9,120 nt of DNA from an uncultured Armatimonadota bacterium (GCA_946478935.1 CAMLEL010000066.1:1-9120), one strand, 5' to 3'. Positions 1 to 7,265 are shown, counted from the stretch's first letter. The notes: generated by a model not told the origin, from the sequence alone. A program made the numbers and translations.

Positions 1-926
1 TTCAGCAGCAGAGCCCCGTTTCGCCCAACCGACTTCTCCCAAAGATCCATCAGCTGCTCGGGCGTCTTGACTTTGTCGTCCTGCGACGCATGGTAGAACC
101 AGCCCGGCCGAATTGAGACGTCGCACTCGGCCGGGACCCAATCCTTGCCGTTGAGGTCGCCCGTGTTCAAATAGTTGGTATCAGCTGCGCCCATCGCCGA
201 CTTCGTGCTGGAACGGTCGATCGTGCTCCAGCAAGTCTCGCCGGCGATGCCCCTCTCGTTGCCCACCCATCGAATGTCGGGGCCGTTGTCGCTGAAAATG
301 ACGGCGTCCGGAGCGTGTTTGCGGACCGTGGCGATGAACCTGGGCCAGTCGTAGACCTGACGCTTCCCGTTCGGACCCTCTCCGTTCGCGCCGTCGAACC
401 AGACTTCGTAGATTGGCCCGTATTTAGTAAGGACTTCTTCGAGCGTCGCTACAAAGACGTCGTTGTACTCATCGGTGCCGTATTTGGGATGGTTCCGATC
501 CCAGGGCGAGAGGTATACGCCCATCTTCATGCCGTACTCGTTGCAGGCCTTGCGCAACTCAGCCAGAACGTCTCCCTTGCCGCCCTTCCACGAAGATTGC
601 GCGACCGTGTGGGTCGAATACTTGCTGGGCCACAGACAGAAACCGTCGTGATGCTTGGCGGTAATGATCACCTGCTTCATTCCCGCCTCTTTGAACGTGC
701 GGACCCATTGGTGGGCGTCGAGTTGGGTGGGGTTGAAGACTTTTGGATCTTCCTTGCCTTCGCCCCATTCCTTGTCGGTGAAGGTGTTCGGGCCGAAGTG
801 GATGAAGGCGTAATATTCGAGCTTCTGCCATTCCAGTTGGCGCTTGGACGGCATCGGGATGGCAGGTGACTGATTTGGAGTCATCGTTAGAGCGGCAATC
901 ACGGCAAGCAACATAGCGTGACCCAT
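1..926 (-). CDS. Alpha-L-fucosidase, glycoside hydrolase family 29 (N-terminal part, runs off the left edge)
   Basis: This reading frame stays open to the window edge, giving 308 codons of a GH29 retaining exo-alpha-L-fucosidase, which removes terminal fucose from glycans. What is seen: a substrate-pocket HFGPNTF motif at residues 43-49, KHHDGFCLWPSK at 91-102, WFDGANGEG at 176-184 with the likely nucleophile Asp178, and WVGNERG at 220-226 with Glu224 a candidate acid/base. The nucleophile to WVGNE spacing and the later AECDVSIRPGWFYH motif recall the alpha-1,3/1,4-specific subfamily GH29-B, which is an inference from memory of the family. The start is ATG 926, the first ATG after an in-frame TAG; ATG 914 is an alternative. 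Either start gives a short hydrophobic leader (MLLAVIAALT), suggesting export, but it is weak as a signal peptide and has no clear Shine-Dalgarno site. The gene is divergent from the TPR-CHAT gene. The C-terminal part of the catalytic domain and any carbohydrate-binding module lie outside the window. Confidence 0.93.
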   Translation of the reverse strand, partial: MGHAMLLAVIAALTMTPNQSPAIPMPSKRQLEWQKLEYYAFIHFGPNTFTDKEWGEGKEDPKVFNPTQLDAHQWVRTFKEAGMKQVIITAKHHDGFCLWPSKYSTHTVAQSSWKGGKGDVLAELRKACNEYGMKMGVYLSPWDRNHPKYGTDEYNDVFVATLEEVLTKYGPIYEVWFDGANGEGPNGKRQVYDWPRFIATVRKHAPDAVIFSDNGPDIRWVGNERGIAGETCWSTIDRSSTKSAMGAADTNYLNTGDLNGKDWVPAECDVSIRPGWFYHASQDDKVKTPEQLMDLWEKSVGRNGALLL

Positions 927-1111
927 ATCATAGCCGCGAATCTAAAGCCGTGATGAATCAGCGCTCGATGTTGGGATTGGGCATGGCAAAGGCGCGATCA
1001 AGTCCAATTGAAGCCAACTGCGACCCGTTGCTTTTGCTGGAATTTTGAAGCCACACTAGGTCATTGGCGTCCGAAATCTGTCCAGGGTCGCCGATCCGGG
1101 AGTGAACGTTC
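927..1111. other. Divergent intergenic region between fucosidase and TPR-CHAT genes
   Basis: These 185 bases separate two divergent starts and should hold promoters for both. I see no convincing -35/-10 pair, no terminator-like hairpin and no small ORF. A GGGAG Shine-Dalgarno match at 1098-1102 lies 9 bases before the CHAT gene ATG and supports that start. A 9-base direct repeat TTGAAGCCA occurs at 1008-1016 and 1045-1053, 37 bases apart; it could be chance. Confidence 0.4.
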
Positions 1112-4100
1112 ATGGCCGATCGCCGATTGCTTTTCTGTCTCTTCGTCCTAGTAGCGCTAGCGTTGTTATCAGTGGGAGCCCTCGCTCAAACCGCGCCGGA
1201 ACGTCCCAAGCCACATGTTGACGTCCAAGCAATCTTCGACCGCGCGAAGCCGCTGGAGAAAGAATTCAAGTGGGACGAGGTCCTCAAGGTCTACAACGAG
1301 GGTCTGACCAAGGCAAAGGAGTTGGGCGATGTCTTCGGGCAGGGACGTGCCTGGCAGTTGATCGGTAACACCTACTATGCGCAAGGCAATCTCCTGAAGG
1401 CCCAAGAGTCCTTCCAACATGCCAAGGGTTTCTTTGCCCAAGCCAAGGCCGAAGACGACGAAATGGGGATGCTCGGAAACCTCGCAATCATGAAGGACAA
1501 CATGGGCTACCCCATGGAAGCGAAGCCCATCTACCTGCAGCTATTGGCGTACTACCGCGGCAAAGATAACAAGCGGAATGTCAGCAATATGCTGTTAAAC
1601 CTGGCGATCCTCTCCAATGGCATCGATGAGCCGCGCGAAGTCCTCAAGTACGCGGTCGAAGCCCGGGCGATCAAACGCGAACTCGGAGACAAGCGCTGGG
1701 AAGCGTCGGCCCTGGGCCTCATCGCCGATGCCCAGCATTCCCTCGGAATGCGGTCTGAATCTCGCAAATCCCATGAAGAGGCCCTCCGAATCGCCCGTGA
1801 AGGTGGATTTAAGTCTGAGGAAGCTTCAGAGCTATCGGACTTGGGCTCCCTGAAGCGAGAAGAAGGAGACCTGCTGGGCGCGCTGAACCTATTCGAACAG
1901 TCTCTGAAGATTCGTCGCGAGACGAACAGCATCCGATTCCAGGGAACGACGCTAATCAATCTGGGCATCGTCTATGACTTGCTGGGTCAGTCCGACTTGG
2001 CCGTCTCCAGCCTAACGGAAGCGATCGACATCTTCAAGAAGATTGGCAGTCGACCGGACTTGGCGACCGCCTTGAACAACCTTGGAGTGGTTCACAACCA
2101 GGCCAAGCGGCAAGAGCTTGCCCGACCGGCCTTGGAAGAAGCTTTGGCCCTCTACCGGCAAATCGGGGACAAGTCGGGTCAGGCTTCCTGCCTCTCGACT
2201 CTGGGCTCCATCTTACGAGAAGCAAAACAGTACGAAGCTGCGATCAAACTGCACCGCGAGGCTCTGGCACTCTACCAAACGCTGGGTCGGACAGAGGAGG
2301 TTGCGACGGTCAATGATGGTATCGCCAACGCTCTGATCGACCAGGGCAAGTACAAAGAAGCTGAACCTTATCACCGTCGGGCAGTGGAAACATACAATTT
2401 GATTGGCAACAAACGGTTCGCGGCGAGCACCCTCGCAAACGTTGCCCGTTCTCTGGTAAAGCAAAAGCGACTTAAGGAAGCCGATGCGACCTACAAGCAC
2501 AGCATCGAACTCATTGAGGAGGTCCGTTCTGGATTGGGGGCTTCATCAGAGGGTAAATCCGAGTTCGTCGGCCGAAGGCTAGACATCTACCGAAGCTACA
2601 TTGACCTTCTCGTTCAACGAGGCAAACCCGAGGAAGCGTATGCCGTTGTCCAACGCACAAAGAGTCGCTCATTGCTCGATATCCTAGGCTCGGGAAACGC
2701 GGCGATCGAGTCAGAAATGACTCCAACTGAGCGAGCGCGTGAACGTGAGTTGAGAGGACGGGCCGACCGAATCAACGCTCAAATGGTGCGTGAGGGCGCT
2801 CAGAACGAAGTCGGCGCGAAGAAACGGTTTGCGGCTCTCAAAACCGAACTTCTCAAGTGCGAAAACGAGATCGCGGCATTCACCGCTAACCTCTATTCCA
2901 AGCATCCATTGCTTGCCAGGAAGCGCTCGGTCGGCATTGCCTCGTTGAATGAAATCGCCTCAAAGCTGCCACAGGGAACGACCCTCGTCGAATACATCCT
3001 GACCGATGTACCGCGGGCCTTTTTGATTTCAAGAGTCGGCGGGAAACCGCGAGTCGCGGTGGTCGGGTTGCCGATCGGGCGAAATCAACTTGAATCGCTG
3101 AGCTTGGAGCTTGCCAAGTCTCTCGCCAACCCGGCCCTGCCATACCAAGCGACTTCAAAGAAGCTTCATGCCGCGCTGATTGCTCCCCTGTCCAAGAATC
3201 TGAGGAACTCGCGCCGTCTCGTCATTTGTCCAGATGGCGCCCTCTGGGACGTGCCCTTCGCCGCCCTTTTTGACGGCCGATTCTTGATTGAGCGATACGA
3301 GATTGCATACGCCTTCAGCGGTACGGCGATGGACGGAATCCTCGATGTAAGGCCAAGGCAAAACAAAGAAAACTCCCTCCTGATCGTGGCCAATCCGAAC
3401 TTTGGTGGAGCCGACCGCTTTGGCGATAATCCGCTCGTTCCTGGGCAGCGTCCAATCGAACCACCTTCGCGCCCGATCGAGCCGCCATCTCGCCCAATCG
3501 AGCCGCCGTCTCGGCCCATCGAACCGCCGTCTCGACCGATCGAACCGCCTTCACGAGACCTCACAAAGGGCCTATCGGTGGGAATCGTCGATCTGCCCGG
3601 AACCCAGCAGGAAGCGGACGCGATCGCTCAGCTATTCCCGGGCGCAAATGTGCTGAATCGCAAGAAGGCACAGGAATCCGCTTTCATGCGCGAAGCTGGC
3701 AAGTACCGCTGGCTACACATCGCTTCCCACGCCTTCATCAACGATGCTTCACCGATGCTGAGCAGCATCGTCTTGGCAGTTCCCGACGGGAATGCCACAG
3801 ATGGTTACCTGACGGCTCGCGAACTTCTCGGAATGAAGCTCAAGGCCGACCTCGTGGTCCTTTCCGCATGCAACACAGCCAGAGGAGCGAAGAAGTCAGG
3901 CGAAGGCATCGTCGGACTGAGTTGGGCACTCTTTGCCGCCGGCGCGCCCTCTCAGGTGGTGAGCCAGTGGTCAGTGGACGATCGCGCCACGGCAGTGTTG
4001 ATGAAGCGATTCTATGCCAACTTGAAAGCGGGCGACGACAAGGGGGAAGCGCTGCGCAAGGCGGCTCGATCCCTGATGAATGTCAAAGCGGCGGGGAATA

Positions 4101-4162
4101 ACCCTCGCTGGAGTCATCCCTATTATTGGGCGCCGTTTATTTTAGTTGGAGACTGGCGCTAA
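1112..4162 (+). CDS. Exported TPR-repeat protein with C-terminal CHAT caspase-like protease domain
   Basis: A 1016-residue protein. Residues 1-25 form a classical signal peptide (RR, hydrophobic core, ALA cut site before Q26), so the protein probably acts outside the cytoplasm. Residues about 35-475 are roughly ten TPR-like helical repeats at about 40-residue spacing, rich in LGD, NLG and EAL motifs, and should bind protein partners. A helical linker (about 475-640) leads to a CHAT domain (about 640-1013), a clan CD cysteine peptidase fold related to caspases and HetF. The expected catalytic pair is present: His873 in HIASHAF and Cys920 in VLSACNTARG. The SQWSVDD motif and the terminal YYWAPFILVGDWR are typical of CHAT domains. 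Residues 780-814 hold five identical RPIEPPS heptapeptides in an insertion before the catalytic His. The ATG start is supported by GGGAG at 1098-1102. The 3' end overlaps the convergent cyclase gene by 26 bases. Substrate and partner are unknown; activity is inferred from motifs. Confidence 0.93.
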   Translation: MADRRLLFCLFVLVALALLSVGALAQTAPERPKPHVDVQAIFDRAKPLEKEFKWDEVLKVYNEGLTKAKELGDVFGQGRAWQLIGNTYYAQGNLLKAQESFQHAKGFFAQAKAEDDEMGMLGNLAIMKDNMGYPMEAKPIYLQLLAYYRGKDNKRNVSNMLLNLAILSNGIDEPREVLKYAVEARAIKRELGDKRWEASALGLIADAQHSLGMRSESRKSHEEALRIAREGGFKSEEASELSDLGSLKREEGDLLGALNLFEQSLKIRRETNSIRFQGTTLINLGIVYDLLGQSDLAVSSLTEAIDIFKKIGSRPDLATALNNLGVVHNQAKRQELARPALEEALALYRQIGDKSGQASCLSTLGSILREAKQYEAAIKLHREALALYQTLGRTEEVATVNDGIANALIDQGKYKEAEPYHRRAVETYNLIGNKRFAASTLANVARSLVKQKRLKEADATYKHSIELIEEVRSGLGASSEGKSEFVGRRLDIYRSYIDLLVQRGKPEEAYAVVQRTKSRSLLDILGSGNAAIESEMTPTERARERELRGRADRINAQMVREGAQNEVGAKKRFAALKTELLKCENEIAAFTANLYSKHPLLARKRSVGIASLNEIASKLPQGTTLVEYILTDVPRAFLISRVGGKPRVAVVGLPIGRNQLESLSLELAKSLANPALPYQATSKKLHAALIAPLSKNLRNSRRLVICPDGALWDVPFAALFDGRFLIERYEIAYAFSGTAMDGILDVRPRQNKENSLLIVANPNFGGADRFGDNPLVPGQRPIEPPSRPIEPPSRPIEPPSRPIEPPSRPIEPPSRDLTKGLSVGIVDLPGTQQEADAIAQLFPGANVLNRKKAQESAFMREAGKYRWLHIASHAFINDASPMLSSIVLAVPDGNATDGYLTARELLGMKLKADLVVLSACNTARGAKKSGEGIVGLSWALFAAGAPSQVVSQWSVDDRATAVLMKRFYANLKAGDDKGEALRKAARSLMNVKAAGNNPRWSHPYYWAPFILVGDWR
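3449..3553 (+). repeat. Five tandem 21-base units encoding identical RPIEPPS heptapeptides
   Basis: Five in-frame 21-base units encode RPIEPPS exactly five times (residues 780-814 of the CHAT protein), followed by a further Arg. Every difference between units is at a third codon position: the Arg codon is CGT, CGC, CGC, CGG, CGA, and six of the seven codon columns vary while Ile ATC does not. The segment is proline-rich, sits between CHAT-domain strands and should form an extended linker or a ligand for a proline-binding partner. Confidence 0.95.
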
Positions 4163-6782
4163 TGGCATCCTTCAGGTCAATGTGACGAAACCGATCGCGC
4201 AGCGTTCGAATCTGTTCTGGAGTCCGACTTGCATTCTGAGCCGATTTGTCCAGTAGCTCTTTCGTGTAGTCTCGGTAGGGGGATCGAATGCGGTCGAAAA
4301 TCTGTTCGGCAACCGCGAGCGGACCGAGGGAACCTTCATGATCCCCAAGTTCAGCAAGCGCTTCACCGTAGTTCGATAACGTCTTCGCAACTCCAAACGG
4401 GTGTTCAAGTGTGACTTCAATCTGTGCTGCTTCCAAGTAGAGGCGCGCCGCTTCCGTGAAGTTCTTTCGAGTCTGCTCCAGAACTCCGAGGCTGTTGAGG
4501 GTTTCGGCTTCCCCTCGGGTGTGCTTTTGGGAACGCTGGATTTCAAGTGCGGCGCGATAGTGTTCGACTGCGACATCGTTATCGCCATTCGGATCCCGGC
4601 GCTCCACGATCCCCAAGTTGTTGCGCATCCGTGCCATTTCAACCCAGTTTTTCGACTTCTCGCCAAGCTTGAGAGCTTCCGTGTAATGCCGCCGGCTCTC
4701 GGCAAAATCATTCTTGGCCATTGCGATCTGACCCAAAAGGTTTTCGCTCCTGATGGTGAATTCCAAGGCATCGAGGTTGTCTGAAAGCTCCCGGGCACGG
4801 ATGGCATAAGGCTCGGCGACATCTGTTTCCAATAGGTCGAGCGCCAAAGTGGCTCGCTCGCATAGAAGCCGAAACATGATCTCCTGATCGAACTCTTCAC
4901 CCGTCTCAACCTGCGAAATCGCTTCCTCGATGAGTCCAGTGCCGTCCCGAGGGTAGCCATTGCGTTGCAGAGTCGCTCCGAGGGCAAGAGCCAGCATGGC
5001 CACCAAATCGCTTCTTTGCTCACCTCTCGCCCAGCCGATGGCCGCTGACAAGTTGGCTGAATTTCGCGTTGTGAGCAGGAGCGCTTCCTGTTCATCGGCA
5101 GTACGAAACCTGCGGACGTTCCTAAGACCGTATTCGGCCATGAACTCGGCGTGGCGCTTCAAAGCGCCTGATTCCACTTCCGGTCGGCCCGCCAACTGCT
5201 CCCTGGCGAATTGACGAATCGTCTCATAGAAGGTGTAGCGGCCACCTTCACCAGGCTCGAAGTTCATCAATGACTTCTCAACGAGCGTCGCGTAAATGTC
5301 AAGCGACTCGAACTCTGGGAGTGTGTCTCCGCAAACCGCGTCCGCCATCTCGATATCCCAGCCGCCTACAAATACGGAGAGTTGCTCGAAGGCATCGCGC
5401 TCCAAAGGCTCAAGCAGTTGGTAGCTCCAATCGACCAGGGCTCGTAACGTTTGGTGCCGTGGAAGCGCGGCACGTGAGCCGGTCGTGAGCAAGCGAAATC
5501 TCTGGTCCAACTTGGCCGCGATTTCCTCTATCGACATCGAGCGGATACGGGCCGCGGCGAGTTCAATCGCAAGGGGAATTCCATCCAAGTGCAGACATAG
5601 CGATGCGACGGCAGCGGCATTCTCCTCGGTCAGCTCAAATTCTCCGCGAGCGGCGCTTGCACGATCGACGAACAACTGAACGGAGTCATACTGCGAGACA
5701 GACTCCTTGGTGTGTTGACGCCTCCTTGTAGGGAGGCTCAGGGAGGGAACCCGGTAGGTTTGCTCACCGGGAACGTTCATCCCTTCACGGCTGGTTGCGA
5801 GCACCTTAATAGAAGGACTTCGCGTGATGAGTTGGGTCGTCAGGTCTGCACAGGCATCCAACACATGCTCGCAGTTATCCAGGATGATGAGACATTGCCG
5901 ATCTTTCAGCGACTCCTCGAGCGTTTGCGCAATCGGTTTTCCGGGTGTTTCCTTGGCGCCCAGAACGGCCGCGACCGCATGAGGAACTTGGGCCGGATCA
6001 GACAGGCTCGCGAGTTCTACAAGCCAAACACCGTCGGCAAAGGCCTCTAACTGCTCGGCGGCCAATTGGAGCGCCAAGCGGGTTTTGCCACTGCCACCAG
6101 CTCCGGTGAGCGTGAGCAGCCGCGTCTTTTGAATCAGTGACTGAGTTTCCTCCAATTCCTTCTCTCGACCCACGAAGCTGCTCCATTGCTGGATCAGGTT
6201 GTGCTTCATCGCGGTGTTGTCGAGGGTTCGTAGCTCCGGAAAGTCGGAGGGCAGTTCAGGGTGAACCACCTGATAGATCCTCTCTGGCCTACCCAAATCT
6301 CGAAGCGTGTGCTCTCCTTTGTCCGATAGGATGAATGGCTTCGGCAACGCATCGACTACCATGTCGTGCGCGACTTGCGAAAGCAGAATCTGCGATCCAT
6401 GACCCGTGGAGAGCAGCCGAGCGATTCGGTGAAGTGGCCGTCCGATATAGTCACCAGCGCGACTTCCCACGGCTCCGGTGTGGATTGCCATCCGCACTTT
6501 GATGGGAGTGGCCTCTGGCCATGATTCAGCCAGGACAGCCTTCTGGGCAAGAAATGCCGTCTCAACGGCTTGGCGAGTAACACTGAATGCAGCGCAAAAA
6601 GCATCGCCAACGGTTTTGAAAACGTATCCTCCCTGATCCTCGATCACAGCGCGAAGCAATTCGTCGTGTCGCTTCAGAGCGAGGCTCATTTCATCCGGAT
6701 GGTTCTCCCACATCCGAGTGCTCCCTTCTATATCCGTATACAAAAGTGCGATGGTTCCAGACGGGATAGAACCTTGGCGCAT
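4137..6782 (-). CDS. Class III nucleotide cyclase - STAND/NB-ARC ATPase - TPR regulator
   Basis: An 881-residue multidomain signalling protein with no signal peptide, so probably cytoplasmic. Residues about 8-175 are a class III adenylyl/guanylyl cyclase domain: metal-binding Asp17 (YTDIEGST) and Asp60 (VGDAF), adenine-selecting Lys56 and Asp111, and Arg122 are present, but the expected transition-state Asn is His118 (PLHRIAR). Residues about 200-450 are a STAND/NB-ARC-type ATPase with Walker A GAGGSGKT (227-234), Walker B LIILDN with Asp302, ATSRE (329-333) and GIPLAIELAAAR (401-412), followed by winged-helix-like and helical segments. Residues about 590-830 contain TPR repeats that probably sense a ligand or partner. 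Family knowledge: such proteins are usually annotated as adenylate cyclase/ATPase regulators, and no LuxR or SARP DNA-binding domain is visible. The start is ATG 6782; TTG 6788, two codons upstream, is also possible, and neither has a clear Shine-Dalgarno site. It follows the HxlR gene by 49 bases on the same strand. Confidence 0.9.
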   Translation of the reverse strand: MRQGSIPSGTIALLYTDIEGSTRMWENHPDEMSLALKRHDELLRAVIEDQGGYVFKTVGDAFCAAFSVTRQAVETAFLAQKAVLAESWPEATPIKVRMAIHTGAVGSRAGDYIGRPLHRIARLLSTGHGSQILLSQVAHDMVVDALPKPFILSDKGEHTLRDLGRPERIYQVVHPELPSDFPELRTLDNTAMKHNLIQQWSSFVGREKELEETQSLIQKTRLLTLTGAGGSGKTRLALQLAAEQLEAFADGVWLVELASLSDPAQVPHAVAAVLGAKETPGKPIAQTLEESLKDRQCLIILDNCEHVLDACADLTTQLITRSPSIKVLATSREGMNVPGEQTYRVPSLSLPTRRRQHTKESVSQYDSVQLFVDRASAARGEFELTEENAAAVASLCLHLDGIPLAIELAAARIRSMSIEEIAAKLDQRFRLLTTGSRAALPRHQTLRALVDWSYQLLEPLERDAFEQLSVFVGGWDIEMADAVCGDTLPEFESLDIYATLVEKSLMNFEPGEGGRYTFYETIRQFAREQLAGRPEVESGALKRHAEFMAEYGLRNVRRFRTADEQEALLLTTRNSANLSAAIGWARGEQRSDLVAMLALALGATLQRNGYPRDGTGLIEEAISQVETGEEFDQEIMFRLLCERATLALDLLETDVAEPYAIRARELSDNLDALEFTIRSENLLGQIAMAKNDFAESRRHYTEALKLGEKSKNWVEMARMRNNLGIVERRDPNGDNDVAVEHYRAALEIQRSQKHTRGEAETLNSLGVLEQTRKNFTEAARLYLEAAQIEVTLEHPFGVAKTLSNYGEALAELGDHEGSLGPLAVAEQIFDRIRSPYRDYTKELLDKSAQNASRTPEQIRTLRDRFRHIDLKDAISASLQLK

Positions 6783-6831
6783 GGCCAATTCTACTGGTTA
6801 GAGGCCTATTTTCACCTAGATGCTGGACGGA

Positions 6832-7173
6832 CTAATCGTCGAACGGAAAGGGATCGTTCGCTGAAATGTACTTCTGACTCCACTCTGCGATGGCTTCCAT
6901 AACGGGCTTCAAACCTCGACCGGCCTCGGTGAGTTCATAGCTTGTTCGCGGAGGCATCGTCGAATGAACTGTCTTGGTGACCAAACCTGCCTGTTCCAGA
7001 AGGCCCAACCGTTGGGATAGGGTCGTAGCGCTGACTCCTTCCGTCTTGCGGGCGAGTTCGTTGAATCCGCACGAGTTCTCCAGTAGGTGCGAAATGATCA
7101 AGAGCGTCCATTTCTCCTGGATGAGAGAAACCCCTCGGCAGAGGCTCTTCGGGCAACGGTCTTTCCATTCCAT
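6832..7173 (-). CDS. HxlR/DUF24-family winged-helix transcriptional regulator
   Basis: A 113-residue protein of normal HxlR length. Motifs follow the family: CPKSLC at 7-12, EKWTLLIISHLL at 20-31, FNELARK at 37-43, the recognition-helix region SATTLSQRLGLLEQAGLV at about 48-65, the wing TMPPRTSYELTEAGR at 72-86, and the dimerising C-terminal helix ending AEWSQKY. Known members (YodB, HypR, HxlR) bind DNA as dimers, and several sense quinones, electrophiles or hypochlorite through an N-terminal cysteine. Cys7 here is in the equivalent place; Cys12 and Cys35 are also present. The ATG at 7173 is the first after an in-frame TGA and has no Shine-Dalgarno site, which fits a leaderless message. It is divergent from an FMN reductase, its most likely target by analogy with YodB and its azoreductase target, and it precedes the cyclase gene on the same strand. 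Target and inducer are inferred. Confidence 0.93.
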   Translation of the reverse strand: MEWKDRCPKSLCRGVSLIQEKWTLLIISHLLENSCGFNELARKTEGVSATTLSQRLGLLEQAGLVTKTVHSTMPPRTSYELTEAGRGLKPVMEAIAEWSQKYISANDPFPFDD

Positions 7174-7181
7174 GTCAGTTC

Positions 7182-7187
7182 ATTCTA
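7182..7187 (-). promoter_or_regulatory. Candidate -10 box (TAGAAT) for a leaderless HxlR transcript
   Basis: On the minus strand TAGAAT ends 8 bases before the HxlR ATG at 7173. A start site at normal distance from this -10 would fall within one or two bases of the ATG, giving a leaderless message, which agrees with the missing Shine-Dalgarno site. The hexamer at the -35 position (minus strand 7210-7205, TATGCT) matches the consensus poorly, so the call is tentative. Confidence 0.3.
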
Positions 7188-7255
7188 CGAGCGCGAGCTT
7201 ACCGAGCATACGCGGCGGGACTTTTTTCTTATCGCTACAAATAGTGGAGTGCTAC

Positions 7256-7259
7256 GGAG
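7256..7259 (+). promoter_or_regulatory. Ribosome binding site GGAG favouring the GTG start of the FMN reductase gene
   Basis: GGAG lies 6 bases before GTG 7266 and 12 bases before the in-frame ATG 7272. The spacing favours GTG, though the ATG remains possible. The two ATGs at 7261 and 7264 are out of frame. Confidence 0.5.
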
Positions 7260-7265
7260 TATGAT

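Larger units (their letters stand above)
7174..7265. promoter_or_regulatory. Divergent promoter/operator region of hxlR-like gene and FMN reductase
   Basis: These 92 bases must control both directions and are the likely HxlR binding site. They contain a T-rich run (7222-7227), an imperfect palindrome CGCTACAAATAGTG (7233-7246, matched at 4 of 7 pairs), and alternating direct repeats: GCTAC at 7234-7238 and 7251-7255, GGAGT at 7246-7250 and 7256-7260. A TACAAA at 7236-7241 could be a -10 for the rightward genes, but no good -35 precedes it. Any operator call here is inference. Confidence 0.4.

Noticed and set aside
315..869. 184-codon plus-strand ORF
   Set aside because: It lies wholly antisense to the fucosidase frame, which shows clear GH29 motifs; the ORF has no recognisable domain.
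1008..1053. Repeated TTGAAGCCA in the fucosidase/CHAT intergenic region
   Set aside because: Two 9-base copies in 185 bases are suggestive but have no palindromic form or promoter alignment; too weak for an operator call.
1552..1968. 138-codon minus-strand ORF
   Set aside because: It is antisense to the TPR repeats and Ser/Arg-rich, as expected from the reverse of Glu/Ala/Leu-rich helices.
3166..3564. 132-codon minus-strand ORF with Gly-rich GGSIGRD repeats
   Set aside because: It is antisense to the RPIEPPS repeat. The unit differences are all third-position silent in the plus-strand CHAT frame, which fits that frame as the coding one.
4129..4160. Possible hairpin at the convergent gene ends (GCGCC with GGCGC)
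   Set aside because: It has only five strong pairs, an 18-base loop and no following T-run, so it does not qualify as a terminator.
4172..5095. 307-codon minus-strand ORF
   Set aside because: It is a shifted frame inside the cyclase-STAND-TPR gene, with Arg/Ser/Thr-rich composition typical of a shadow; the TPR frame explains the region.
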